From Hyphomicrobiales bacterium (GTDB lineage: Bacteria > Pseudomonadota > Alphaproteobacteria > Rhizobiales > Rhizobiaceae), in NCBI GenBank assembly GCA_900469955.1, contig UBYX01000010.1, positions 62,001 to 126,000 of the forward strand: 64,000 bases of DNA, in the 5' to 3' direction. Below, piece by piece: positions 45,937 through 54,421 of this stretch. A model generated the notes under the pieces. The model did no database searches. It saw only the letters and a program-made list of their open reading frames with translations, and was not told where the DNA came from. A program made the position numbers and the translations under genes. The first letter of the stretch is position 1. Each line of letters begins with the position of its first letter.

Positions 45937-46926
45937 ATGACCGGCAATCCGAACTTCACCTGGGACGACCTGCAATATTTCCTGGCGGTGGCCCGCACCG
46001 GCCAGCTCTCGACGGCCGCCCGGCAATTGCGCACCAGCCATGCCACCGTCTCCCGCCGCATCGACCGGCTGGAATTTTCGCTCAAGGTGAAGCTCTTCGA
46101 ACGCAATCCGCGCGGCTATGTCCTGACCGCGCTTGGCCAGCGCTTCATAGAGGCGGCCGAGCGGATCGAAGCGGAGGCCGATCGGCTGGCTGCGGATATA
46201 ACCTCCGGCACGACCGCCCAGCGGGGCGTGGTGCGCCTCAGCGCGCCGGAAGGTTTCGCGAACTTCTTCTTTGCCGACAAGATCCGCAGCTTCTGCGACA
46301 GCCACCCGAATATTTCGCTCGAACTGGTGACGATCCAGCAGATCATGTCGCTATCGCGCAAGGAGGCGGATATTGCCGTCTCGCTCGACCCGCCCAAGGA
46401 GGGTCCTTATCTCACCGAGAAGCTGACCGACTACAATCTGAACGTCTACGGATCGAAATCCTATCTCGCCAAGGCGGGCCCGATCCGCAGCCGCGAGGAC
46501 CTGCTCGAGCATCCCTTCATCGGTTATATTGAGGATATGATCTTCGTTCCGGGCCTGGATTATCTTGGCGACGTTCACCCTGGTATCAAGGCGCGGTTCC
46601 AGAGCTCGAGCATCTTTGCCCAGATGACGGCCACGTTAAACGGGCTCGGGCTTTGCGTGCTGCCGCATTTCATCACCCGCACGCAGCCGGATCTGCAGAT
46701 CGTCCTGCCGGACGAGGTGGAACTGCGGCGCAACTATTGGCTCGTCTGCCATCGGGACCTGAGCCACATACCGCGGGTACGTTTGGTGACGGACTACATC
46801 TTCGAGGCAGTCAGGCAAAATCAAAGCGCCTTCCTCCGGGGATTCCAGGCCCCGGAGGAAGGCGGGCGACATCATTCGGCAGCCATGGGCAGGGGTGTTT
46901 CACGGCTTTCGAACAGGTCGCCTTGA
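45937..46926 (+). CDS. LysR-type regulator, divergent from the Liv importer
   Basis: A 329-residue LysR regulator. The winged helix-turn-helix is at residues 6-66 (GQLSTAARQLRTSHATVSRRIDRLE), and the effector domain runs to about 295. ATG at 45937 is preceded by GAGGAG. The last 30 residues (from about 297) are not part of the usual fold: they are encoded by a strong transcription terminator hairpin and by the end of the RND gene on the opposite strand, so the tail is probably accidental. It most likely controls the Liv genes. Confidence 0.87.
   Translation: MTGNPNFTWDDLQYFLAVARTGQLSTAARQLRTSHATVSRRIDRLEFSLKVKLFERNPRGYVLTALGQRFIEAAERIEAEADRLAADITSGTTAQRGVVRLSAPEGFANFFFADKIRSFCDSHPNISLELVTIQQIMSLSRKEADIAVSLDPPKEGPYLTEKLTDYNLNVYGSKSYLAKAGPIRSREDLLEHPFIGYIEDMIFVPGLDYLGDVHPGIKARFQSSSIFAQMTATLNGLGLCVLPHFITRTQPDLQIVLPDEVELRRNYWLVCHRDLSHIPRVRLVTDYIFEAVRQNQSAFLRGFQAPEEGGRHHSAAMGRGVSRLSNRSP
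46827..46864 (-). terminator. Terminator of the RND efflux gene, inside the LysR coding end
   Basis: CGCCTTCCTCCGGGG pairs exactly with CCCCGGAGGAAGGCG around an eight-base loop. On the minus strand it lies eight bases past the RND stop and is followed by CTTTGATTTTG. It also encodes LysR residues about 297-309. Confidence 0.8.
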
Positions 46927-49900
46927 TTGGCAGGCTGGAGGTCATCCTCGCTCTTCTTCTTGCGTTCGCGGCCGAAGAAGAGTGCATAACCGGCGGGGAG
47001 GACGAGAATGGTAAGCACTGTCGCAACGAGAATGCCGCCCATCATCGCATAGGCGAGCGGCCCCCAGAACAGGCCGCGCGAGATCGGGATCAGCGCAAGC
47101 ACGGCGGTCAGTGCCGTCAGCGTGATCGGGCGGAACCGGCGGACGGCAGAGCCGACGATCGCTTCGGCCCGGTCCATGCCGGCGGCGATATCCTGATCGA
47201 TCTGGTCTATCAGGATGATCGAGTTGCGGATGATGATGCCGAGCAGCGCGATCACGCCGAGGATGGCGACGAAGCCGAATGGCGCACCCGTAATCAATAG
47301 CGCCATGGCGGCGCCGATGATGCCGAGCGGGCCGGTCGCCAGCACCAGCATGGCCTTGCCGAAATGCTGCAGCTGGACCATCAGGAGAAGCAGGATGACC
47401 AGCAGCATGATCGGCGCCTTGGCGGCGATCGACGCCTGGCTTTCGGCAGAATCTTCCGCCCCGCCCTGGATCTCGATCTTGTATCCCGCCGGCAGGCTGG
47501 CGCGCAGATCGGCCATGCTGTTGTAGAGGTTGAGGGAGACTTGCGTGGGCTCGATGCCATCCGGCAGCGTCGCCTTGACGGTGATCGTGGGCAGGCGGTC
47601 GCGGCGCCACTCGATGCCCTGTTCTAGGACGGGCACGACCTTGGCCACCTGCGAGACCGGCACGAAGCCGCCGAAATCGGTCGGTACATAGACCGACTGC
47701 ACGGCCGAAAGCAGATTGCGGGTCGCTTCCGGTTCACGCACGACGATGGAAACCGTTTCCTCGCCATCGCGGAAGTCGCTGATCGGTGCGCCTGATGCGG
47801 ATGTCTGCAGCATCTGGCGGACACGCTGGGAGGTAACGCCGAGTGCGCGGGCGCGGTCCTGGTCGATGACCAGTTTCATTGCTGGCACCGGCTCCAGCCA
47901 GTCGTCGTGGATCGCGCCGAACAGCGGCTGCTGCTGGTAGCGTTCCTTGACGAGATCGGCGATACGGCGGACCTCCGCCTTGTCGGGGCCGACGACGCGC
48001 ATCTGCACGGGCCAGCCGGTCGGCGGGCCGAGGAAGAGACGGTCGACCTTGCCGCGCACGGTCGGGAAATCCTTCGCAAGGATATCCCTGAGCTTGACGA
48101 TCAGCCGTTCGCGCTCTTCGACACCCTTCGACATGATCAGGAGCTGCGCGTAGTTCGGGTTGCGGAGCTGCTGGTCGAGCGGCAGGAAGAAGCGCGGCGC
48201 GCCCTCGCCGATGAACGTTGCGACAAAGGTTTTGTCCTCCTCGGGAAGGATCTTGCTTTCCAGCGCCTTGGCCTGGCGCTCGACCTCCTCGATCGCAGTA
48301 CCTTCCGGCAGCCACATGTCGACCAGGATTTCCGGCCGCGACGACTGCGGGAAGAAGCTCTGCGGGATGAACTGGAAGGACCAGAGACTGCCGAAGAAAG
48401 CGCCGATCGTCAGAAGAAGGACGATGATCCGGTGCCGAACCGCCCAGCCGACCGTGGCACGAAGCCGCCGGTAGAAGCGCGTGTCGTAGACATCGTGATG
48501 AGTGCCGGCATGCGCCCTCTGCTTCAGGATCATATATCCGAGCCAGGGGGTGAAATAGACGGCCACGAACCAGGATACGACGAGCGCGATACCGACGACG
48601 AAGAACAGCGAGCGGACATATTCGCCGGCGGTCGACTCCGCGAAACCGACCGGAATGAAGCCGGCGGTGGTGATCAGCGTGCCGGTCAGCATCGGGAAGG
48701 CCGTCGAGGAATAGGCGAAGCTTGCCGCATCGATGCGGTGCAGCCCCTCCTCCAGCTTTCGCTCCATCATCTCGACGACGATCATCGCATCGTCGACGAG
48801 CAGGCCGAGCGCGATGATCAGCGCGCCGAGCGAGATGCGCTGCAGCTCGATGCCCATGTAGTACATGATCGCAAGCGTGGCCGCGAGCACAAGCGGGATG
48901 GCGATGGCGATTACGATTCCCGAGCGCCAGCCGATCGAGATCAGCGAAACGACAAGTACGATTGCCAGCGCCTCGAGGAGCGCCTGGGTGAATTCGCCGA
49001 CCGCCTCCGTCACGACTTCCGGCTGGTTGGAGATCTGCTCGACCGAAACGCCGACCGGCAGGGTCTGTTCGAAGCGCGCATAGGCGGCTTCAAGCTCGTG
49101 GCCGACATCGGTGACCTTGAACCCCTTCGCCATGACGACACCGATCTGGACGCTGTCCTTTCCGTTGAAGCGGAACTTGCGCTGGAACGGTTCTTCGAGC
49201 CCTTCCTTCACCGTCGCGATATCGCCGAGCCGGATCACCTGATCGCCGGCGCGCAGCCGCAGTTCGCGAATATCTTCCGGCGTCGTGACGTCGCCTTCGA
49301 CCGAAATCCGCACGGAATGGTCGGCGGTCTCGATACTGCCTGCGGGATCGACATCGTTCTGGCCGGAAAGCGCGTCGCGAATGTTGAGAACGGTCAGGCC
49401 GCGCTCCGCAAGAGCCTTGGACGAGACGTCGATGAAGATCTTCTGCGGCTGGTCGCCGAGGATGACGGCCTTTTCCACGCCCGGCGTCGCCAGCAGTATG
49501 TCGCGCGCCTGGATGGCGAACTGCTTGAGTTCGGGAAAGCTGTAGCCTTCGCCGGTGATGGCGTGCAGGGTGATGAAGGTGTCACCGAACTCGTCGTTGA
49601 AATAGGGGCCGAGCAAGCCGGACGGCAGCTCCTGCCTGATGTCGCCGATCTTCTTGCGCACCTGATAGAAGGCGTCGGCGACCTCTTCGCCCTCGGTATC
49701 GCCTTTGATCTGGATGGTGGTGATCGCGAAGCCGGCACGGGTGTAGGAGCGCACGAAATCGAGATGCGGCGTTTCCTGCAGCTTGCGCTCGATCTTGTTG
49801 ACCACCTGGTTCTGCATCTCGTCGATCGAGGCGCCGGGCCAGACGCTCTGCACGACCATGACGCGGAAGGTGAAATCCGGATCTTCCTTCTGACCCATGT

Positions 49901-50033
49901 TCATGATGCCGAGCGCGCCCATGACGATGATGAGGCCGAACAGGAAACGCGCGATGCTGGGATGGGCGATCGCCCAGCGAGACAGGTTGAAGCCGCCCTT
50001 GTCCAGCGGATTGGCCTGGTTGGAGGAACTCAT
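46872..50033 (-). CDS. RND-family multidrug efflux transporter
   Basis: A 1053-residue inner-membrane RND pump (AcrB/MexB superfamily, nearer to the family that pairs with a single lipoprotein adaptor). The first helix is at residues 24-44, the paired aspartates of the proton relay lie in the helix LGLLVDDAMIVVEMM, and the large periplasmic loops and the second six-helix half (IAAKAPIMLLVILLLL, LGIIIRNSIILIDQ) are complete. No outer-membrane channel gene is present here. It forms an operon with the adaptor gene upstream and tetR. The substrate is unknown. Confidence 0.92.
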   Translation of the reverse strand: MSSSNQANPLDKGGFNLSRWAIAHPSIARFLFGLIIVMGALGIMNMGQKEDPDFTFRVMVVQSVWPGASIDEMQNQVVNKIERKLQETPHLDFVRSYTRAGFAITTIQIKGDTEGEEVADAFYQVRKKIGDIRQELPSGLLGPYFNDEFGDTFITLHAITGEGYSFPELKQFAIQARDILLATPGVEKAVILGDQPQKIFIDVSSKALAERGLTVLNIRDALSGQNDVDPAGSIETADHSVRISVEGDVTTPEDIRELRLRAGDQVIRLGDIATVKEGLEEPFQRKFRFNGKDSVQIGVVMAKGFKVTDVGHELEAAYARFEQTLPVGVSVEQISNQPEVVTEAVGEFTQALLEALAIVLVVSLISIGWRSGIVIAIAIPLVLAATLAIMYYMGIELQRISLGALIIALGLLVDDAMIVVEMMERKLEEGLHRIDAASFAYSSTAFPMLTGTLITTAGFIPVGFAESTAGEYVRSLFFVVGIALVVSWFVAVYFTPWLGYMILKQRAHAGTHHDVYDTRFYRRLRATVGWAVRHRIIVLLLTIGAFFGSLWSFQFIPQSFFPQSSRPEILVDMWLPEGTAIEEVERQAKALESKILPEEDKTFVATFIGEGAPRFFLPLDQQLRNPNYAQLLIMSKGVEERERLIVKLRDILAKDFPTVRGKVDRLFLGPPTGWPVQMRVVGPDKAEVRRIADLVKERYQQQPLFGAIHDDWLEPVPAMKLVIDQDRARALGVTSQRVRQMLQTSASGAPISDFRDGEETVSIVVREPEATRNLLSAVQSVYVPTDFGGFVPVSQVAKVVPVLEQGIEWRRDRLPTITVKATLPDGIEPTQVSLNLYNSMADLRASLPAGYKIEIQGGAEDSAESQASIAAKAPIMLLVILLLLMVQLQHFGKAMLVLATGPLGIIGAAMALLITGAPFGFVAILGVIALLGIIIRNSIILIDQIDQDIAAGMDRAEAIVGSAVRRFRPITLTALTAVLALIPISRGLFWGPLAYAMMGGILVATVLTILVLPAGYALFFGRERKKKSEDDLQPANQGDLFESRETPLPMAAE

Positions 50034-50059
50034 GGTCGTAGTCCTTTTAAGGCGCTGGG

Positions 50060-51217
50060 TTAGGGCTGAATGGAGGCCGTGGTCTGGCTGCTGACGGAAC
50101 CGAAGCGGGACGCGACCGTTTCGGGCAGCTTCACCTTCATGTCTTCATGCATGAACTGGGTGCCGGCCGAGACGACGAGATCACCTTTTTCCAACCCTTG
50201 CGAAATGCGCACGCCGTCATCGGAGAAATCGGCGACCGCGACGGTGCGGGAGCTGACGGTTCCCTTCTGGCGATCGACAACCCAGACGACCGGCTGGCCC
50301 TCTTTCTTGCCGAGCGCGGCGAGCGGAATGGACCAGGTCTGCACGGCATTGTCTTCCGTGGCTTCGATCGTGGCGGTCATGCCGAGAAGCACGCGCGGGT
50401 CTTCCGGCAGGCTTACGCGGACGGCAAAGGTGCGAGACTGCGTATCCGCGCTGCCGGCAACCTCGCGGACCTTACCATCAAGAACGAGATCGGTGGCGGA
50501 CCAGAAGCGGACCTTGATCGTCTTGCCGGGCTTGAACTGGCCGACTTCCACTTCCGGGACGGCCACCTGCACCTCCTTGCCGCCATCCACGGCGACGGCC
50601 ATGACCGGAGTGCCGATGCTGACGACCTGGCCGATATCGGCGCTGACGGTGGTGACGATGCCGTTCTGATCGGACTTCAGCTCCGTGTAGGCCACCTGGT
50701 TGCGCGCCTGATCAAGGGCGGACTGTGCGGACTGGCGGGCGGACACGGCCTGGTCCCGGGCAAGCGCTGCCTGCTCCAGTTCTGATTGCGAGGCAATATT
50801 CTTCGAGCGAAGGGAATCGGCGCGGCGATAGGCGAGTTCGGTTATCTCGACCTGCTTCTGCGCGGAGGCCAGATCGGCCTCGGACCGGCGGACCGCCAGC
50901 TGGTAGTCGACGTCATCCAGCCGCGCCAGGACTTCGCCATGGCTGACCCGATCGCCGACATCGACCAGTCGCTCGATGACCTTTCCGGCGACGCGGAAGC
51001 CGAGGTTCATTTCCGTGCGCGCCTTGACGGAGCCGGAATATTCGAGCCTGCGGCCCTGATCGGGGGCGGCAACTTCGGCGACCTTCACGGGGCGGACCAC
51101 TTCTGGCGCCTCGACTTTCTTTTCTTCCGAGCAGGCGGTCAGCACGGCGAGGACTGCAGCAAGTGCCAGAGCCTTGGAGAAAAAGGAGACGTCATTTCTG
51201 GGCGTCACGACAAACAT
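50060..51217 (-). CDS. RND efflux periplasmic adaptor (membrane fusion protein)
   Basis: A 385-residue periplasmic adaptor that links the RND pump to an outer-membrane channel. It has a lipoprotein signal (VLTACSEE, about residues 25-32, lipidated Cys), a barrel-sandwich half motif (SGSVKARTEMNLGFRVAGKV), a coiled-coil hairpin (about residues 105-165, AQKQVEITELAYRRAD and RQSAQSALDQARNQVA) and beta-barrel domains. ATG at 51217, preceded by AGGAG, is preferred to the GTG nine bases earlier. It lies 50 bases after tetR and 27 before the RND gene. Confidence 0.9.
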   Translation of the reverse strand: MFVVTPRNDVSFFSKALALAAVLAVLTACSEEKKVEAPEVVRPVKVAEVAAPDQGRRLEYSGSVKARTEMNLGFRVAGKVIERLVDVGDRVSHGEVLARLDDVDYQLAVRRSEADLASAQKQVEITELAYRRADSLRSKNIASQSELEQAALARDQAVSARQSAQSALDQARNQVAYTELKSDQNGIVTTVSADIGQVVSIGTPVMAVAVDGGKEVQVAVPEVEVGQFKPGKTIKVRFWSATDLVLDGKVREVAGSADTQSRTFAVRVSLPEDPRVLLGMTATIEATEDNAVQTWSIPLAALGKKEGQPVVWVVDRQKGTVSSRTVAVADFSDDGVRISQGLEKGDLVVSAGTQFMHEDMKVKLPETVASRFGSVSSQTTASIQP

Positions 51218-51266
51218 GGTCCGCACTCCTGATAGCGGGTAACGAATAAGGCGCGTTCGGCGCCGG

Positions 51267-51869
51267 TCATTTCAAAGCATACAAAACAAATTCGACGAGA
51301 TCGGCAGGCGTACTGTGCCGGTTCTCGATGAGGCACTCGGCCACGATCTGCGGATGGCAGAGCACAACCATGCTGGAGCAGCAGCATTCGGCCGCCACGT
51401 CCGGATTCTGGTTTCGGAATTCGCCAGCCTCGATGCCCTCGCGGATGAGGCCGGCAACGATGACGCGCATCTTCTCGATATGGTCCTGCACGACCTCCCA
51501 CTGCTCTTCGATCGCGACCACCACCATCTCATGCACCTTGTTCTCATGGAGAAAGGTTTCGATGGTAATGCGGTGCTGCTGCAGAAAATGGTCGCGCAGC
51601 CTTTCTGTCGCGCTCACCGGCCGCTTCGCGTTTTCAAGCGCGACGGCCTGGCTCGCCTCCAGCATGCGCCGTGCGAGCGCCTGGTGGATGTCCGCCTTCG
51701 ATGAGAAGAAGCGGTAGATATTGGCCGGCGACATGCCGAGATCCTTGGCGATATCGGCGACATTGGTCTTCGTGTAGCCGTAGTGCTTGAAGAGACGCTC
51801 CGCCGCATCGAGGATGCGGGTCACATTCTCTTGCTTCGTTGTCTCCAGGCTTTGCTCCATGGAATCCAT
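51267..51869 (-). CDS. TetR-family repressor of the RND efflux operon
   Basis: A 200-residue TetR regulator. The helix-turn-helix is at about residues 15-65 (RILDAAERLFKHYGYTKTNVADIAKDLGMSPANIYRFF, shown here as its conserved stretch in part), and the C-terminal ligand domain ends at residue 200. ATG at 51869 is preferred, because the longer frame from 51908 would start inside a 40-base palindrome that is clearly its operator. It is the first gene of the efflux operon, so it represses itself and the pump. Confidence 0.9.
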   Translation of the reverse strand: MDSMEQSLETTKQENVTRILDAAERLFKHYGYTKTNVADIAKDLGMSPANIYRFFSSKADIHQALARRMLEASQAVALENAKRPVSATERLRDHFLQQHRITIETFLHENKVHEMVVVAIEEQWEVVQDHIEKMRVIVAGLIREGIEAGEFRNQNPDVAAECCCSSMVVLCHPQIVAECLIENRHSTPADLVEFVLYALK

Positions 51870-51886
51870 CTTATTGGCGGCCTTCC

Positions 51887-51926
51887 GTTTACGACTGACG
51901 AATTTCATATTTCGTCAGTCGTAAAC
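51887..51926. promoter_or_regulatory. TetR operator (16-bp perfect inverted repeat)
   Basis: GTTTACGACTGACGAA pairs exactly with TTCGTCAGTCGTAAAC across eight AT-rich bases. It lies just upstream of the tetR start, in the promoter region of the tetR-adaptor-RND operon. The hybrid kinase gene on the other side starts 140 bases away and has its own promoter. Confidence 0.88.
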
Positions 51927-51996
51927 TGTATATATCTGTATGTCAATGGCAACGCCCCGCCGAGAGTGCCGAATCGTGCTAACGTTCAGTCGTTGC

Positions 51997-52021
51997 GGAA
52001 CTTTCGGCGGCGTTGCACGTT
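51997..52021 (+). promoter_or_regulatory. EcfG-type promoter for the hybrid kinase
   Basis: GGAAC at 51997-52001, 16-base spacer, CGTT at 52018-52021, an exact match. It lies 45 bases before the kinase ATG. Confidence 0.82.
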
Positions 52022-52065
52022 ACGCAACGTCGCGCCGCGTGATCCGACGGCGCTGGGGACGATTG

Positions 52066-54012
52066 ATGAGTATGACGCAAAGTTACGACGTCTCACTGCT
52101 AGATGAGGAGCGCTACAGGCTTCTTGTGGACGCCATCACCGACTATGCCATCTTTATGCTCGATGCCGACGGCCGGATCGTCAGCTGGAACCCGGGTGCG
52201 CAACGTTTCAAGGGCTACGAGGCCTGGGAAATCCTTGGAAAGCATTTTTCACAGTTTTATACCGCCGACGACCGCTTGGCGCGGTTGCCCGAAAGAGCGT
52301 TAAGAACGGCGGCGAGCGAAGGCCGTTTCGAGAGCGAAGGCTGGCGCGTGCGGAAGGACGGCAACCGGTTCTGGGCACATGTCATCATCGATCCGATATG
52401 GGGCAGATCGGGCGAACTCCTGGGTTATGCCAAGGTAACCCGCGATCTGACGGAACGGAAGCAGGCGGAGTCCGAGCTCAAGCGAAGCGAGCAGCAATTT
52501 CAGATTCTCGTCCAGGGCATCTCCGACTACGCTCTCTACATGCTCGATCCCGACGGTTATGTCAGCAGCTGGAATATCGGCGCTGAACGCATCAAGGGCT
52601 ATCAGGCCGAGGACATCATCGGAAAACACTTCTCCCAGTTTTATACGGAAGAAGACCGCGAGCGCGGCGAGCCGCAGCGGAGCCTCGACACGGTAAGGCG
52701 TGAAGGACGCATCGAGAGGGAAGGCCTGCGCCAACGCAAGGACGGCACCCGTTTCTGGGCCCATGTGATCATCGATGCGATCCGAAATGAACAGGGCGAG
52801 CTCCTGGGTTTCGCCAAGATCACCCGCGACATCACCGAGAAGGTCGAGGCCCAGAAGGAACTGGCGAAAGCCCGCGAGGAACTCTTTCAGGCCCAGAAGA
52901 TGGAGGCGATCGGCCAGCTCACCGGCGGCGTCGCGCACGATTTCAACAATCTCCTGATGGCGGTCCTTGGCAGCCTTGAAATCCTGAAGAAGCGGTTGCC
53001 GCAGGACCCTTCCATCACGCCGTTGCTCGACAACGCGATCCAGGGTGCCGAGCGGGGGGCTGCGCTCACACAGCGCATGCTGGCCTTCTCCCGCCGCCAG
53101 CAGCTCAACATGCAGACGGTGAGTGCCCCGGCGCTGATCGGCAACATGATGGATTTCGTCCAGCGGTCGCTGGGCGCCGAGGTGCGCATCGAAACGCGGT
53201 TTTCGGGCCACGTACCTCCTGTCGTCACGGACCCCGTGCAGCTCGAAACCGCCCTCCTCAACCTCGTCGTCAATGCGCGCGACGCGATGCCCGGCGGCGG
53301 CCTGATCACGATCGCGGCCGAAGAATATGTCGCGGACGAGAACCACAAGCAGTTGAAGCCCGGCCGTTATGTCCAGCTGTCCGTCGCCGACACGGGGGAA
53401 GGCATGGATAGCGAGACGATCTCGCAGGCCGCCATCCCGTTCTTCACCACCAAGGGTGTCGGAAAAGGAACCGGTCTAGGCCTCTCCATGGTCCAGGGCC
53501 TGACGGAGCAATCCGGCGGCAAGCTGTTGATCGAGAGCAAAAAGGGGCACGGGACGACCGTTTCGCTGTTCCTTCCCGTCGCTGCCGTCAGCGACTGTCC
53601 TTCATCACCTTCGGAACCTGCGATGCCCGCGCTTGTCGACCCTCCCAAAGAGAATTTGACCATTCTGGCTGTCGATGACGACGCTCTCGTGCTGATGAAC
53701 ACGACGCTGATGCTGGAGGACCTGGGTCACACCGTGATCGAAGCCTATAGCGGCGCCGACGCGCTTCGGGAGCTGAAAGGCGGCGTTCACAAAGTCGACC
53801 TGGTCATCACGGATCATTCCATGCCGCGCATGACCGGTTCGGAACTTGCCGCCGCGATTCGCGAGGAATGGCCGGAGCTTCCCGTCGTCCTCGCGACCGG
53901 TTATGCCGAACTGCCCTCCGGCGGCGACAACCGTCTGCCAAGGCTGCCGAAGCCGTTTTCGCAGAACCAGCTCCAGGAAACCATCGCCTCGGTATTGGCC
54001 GGCGCAGCCTGA
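52066..54012 (+). CDS. Hybrid sensor histidine kinase with tandem PAS domains and receiver
   Basis: A 648-residue soluble hybrid kinase. Two PAS-PAC units at residues about 15-135 and 143-262 are close copies of each other (each has GKHFSQFYT and RFWAHVIID). The phosphorylation His291 is in GGVAHDFNN, the ATPase domain follows (about 390-510), and a receiver at about 530-645 carries phosphoacceptor Asp583 (VITDHSMPRM). ATG at 52066 is preferred over an upstream frame that contains the promoter. The promoter implies that the stress response makes more of this sensor. Its output partner is unknown. Confidence 0.9.
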   Translation: MSMTQSYDVSLLDEERYRLLVDAITDYAIFMLDADGRIVSWNPGAQRFKGYEAWEILGKHFSQFYTADDRLARLPERALRTAASEGRFESEGWRVRKDGNRFWAHVIIDPIWGRSGELLGYAKVTRDLTERKQAESELKRSEQQFQILVQGISDYALYMLDPDGYVSSWNIGAERIKGYQAEDIIGKHFSQFYTEEDRERGEPQRSLDTVRREGRIEREGLRQRKDGTRFWAHVIIDAIRNEQGELLGFAKITRDITEKVEAQKELAKAREELFQAQKMEAIGQLTGGVAHDFNNLLMAVLGSLEILKKRLPQDPSITPLLDNAIQGAERGAALTQRMLAFSRRQQLNMQTVSAPALIGNMMDFVQRSLGAEVRIETRFSGHVPPVVTDPVQLETALLNLVVNARDAMPGGGLITIAAEEYVADENHKQLKPGRYVQLSVADTGEGMDSETISQAAIPFFTTKGVGKGTGLGLSMVQGLTEQSGGKLLIESKKGHGTTVSLFLPVAAVSDCPSSPSEPAMPALVDPPKENLTILAVDDDALVLMNTTLMLEDLGHTVIEAYSGADALRELKGGVHKVDLVITDHSMPRMTGSELAAAIREEWPELPVVLATGYAELPSGGDNRLPRLPKPFSQNQLQETIASVLAGAA

Positions 54013-54069
54013 ACCAATTCCCTTCGACAAACGTTGTTTGGCCGGACCGACAGGAACGGAGAACGACAC

Positions 54070-54351
54070 ATGGTTTTCAAACATCAGCATTTTCATGAGA
54101 CGCCGCCGGAAGTCGAAGCGGAGTTTCCGCCGAGCGCTACCCTGGAAGGCGCTGTCTCCGACGCCCTGGCATCCGCCGGCGGCATCGATGCGTCCGACGT
54201 GACGGTGACGGCCAGCGGTTCGACCATCACATTGGCGGGCACCGTTCTGCAGGAAAGCGAAGTGGTTCGGGCGGAAGAAGTAGCGCGCAGCGTCCCTGGT
54301 GTCACCGACGTCCGCAACGAGATGAGGGCCAAAGGCCTCGCCGGCTTCTGA
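54070..54351 (+). CDS. Small BON-domain protein
   Basis: A 93-residue cytoplasmic protein whose residues about 25-85 form a single BON domain (VTVTASGSTITLAGTV, then AEEVARSVPGVTDVRNEM). BON domains bind phospholipid or other proteins and occur in stress proteins such as OsmY and Kbp. It lies 57 bases after the hybrid kinase and may be in its transcript. It has no signal peptide. Confidence 0.82.
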   Translation: MVFKHQHFHETPPEVEAEFPPSATLEGAVSDALASAGGIDASDVTVTASGSTITLAGTVLQESEVVRAEEVARSVPGVTDVRNEMRAKGLAGF

Positions 54352-54364
54352 AGCGACCACGACA

Positions 54365-54396
54365 AAAAGGCCCGGAGGAGAACTTCCGGGCCTTTT
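54365..54396. terminator. Bidirectional terminator between the BON gene and gcd
   Basis: AAAAGGCCCGGA pairs exactly with TCCGGGCCTTTT around an eight-base loop. A-rich and T-rich flanks let it serve both convergent genes. Confidence 0.9.
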
Positions 54397-54421
54397 ATTC
54401 TGAAGAGTTCCGCGCCACCCG

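Noticed and set aside
47907..50063. A 718-codon open frame antisense to the RND pump gene
   Set aside because: It is an artefact of high-GC codon bias on the opposite strand: no domain, very Asp/Arg-rich composition, and the minus-strand RND protein is complete and conserved.
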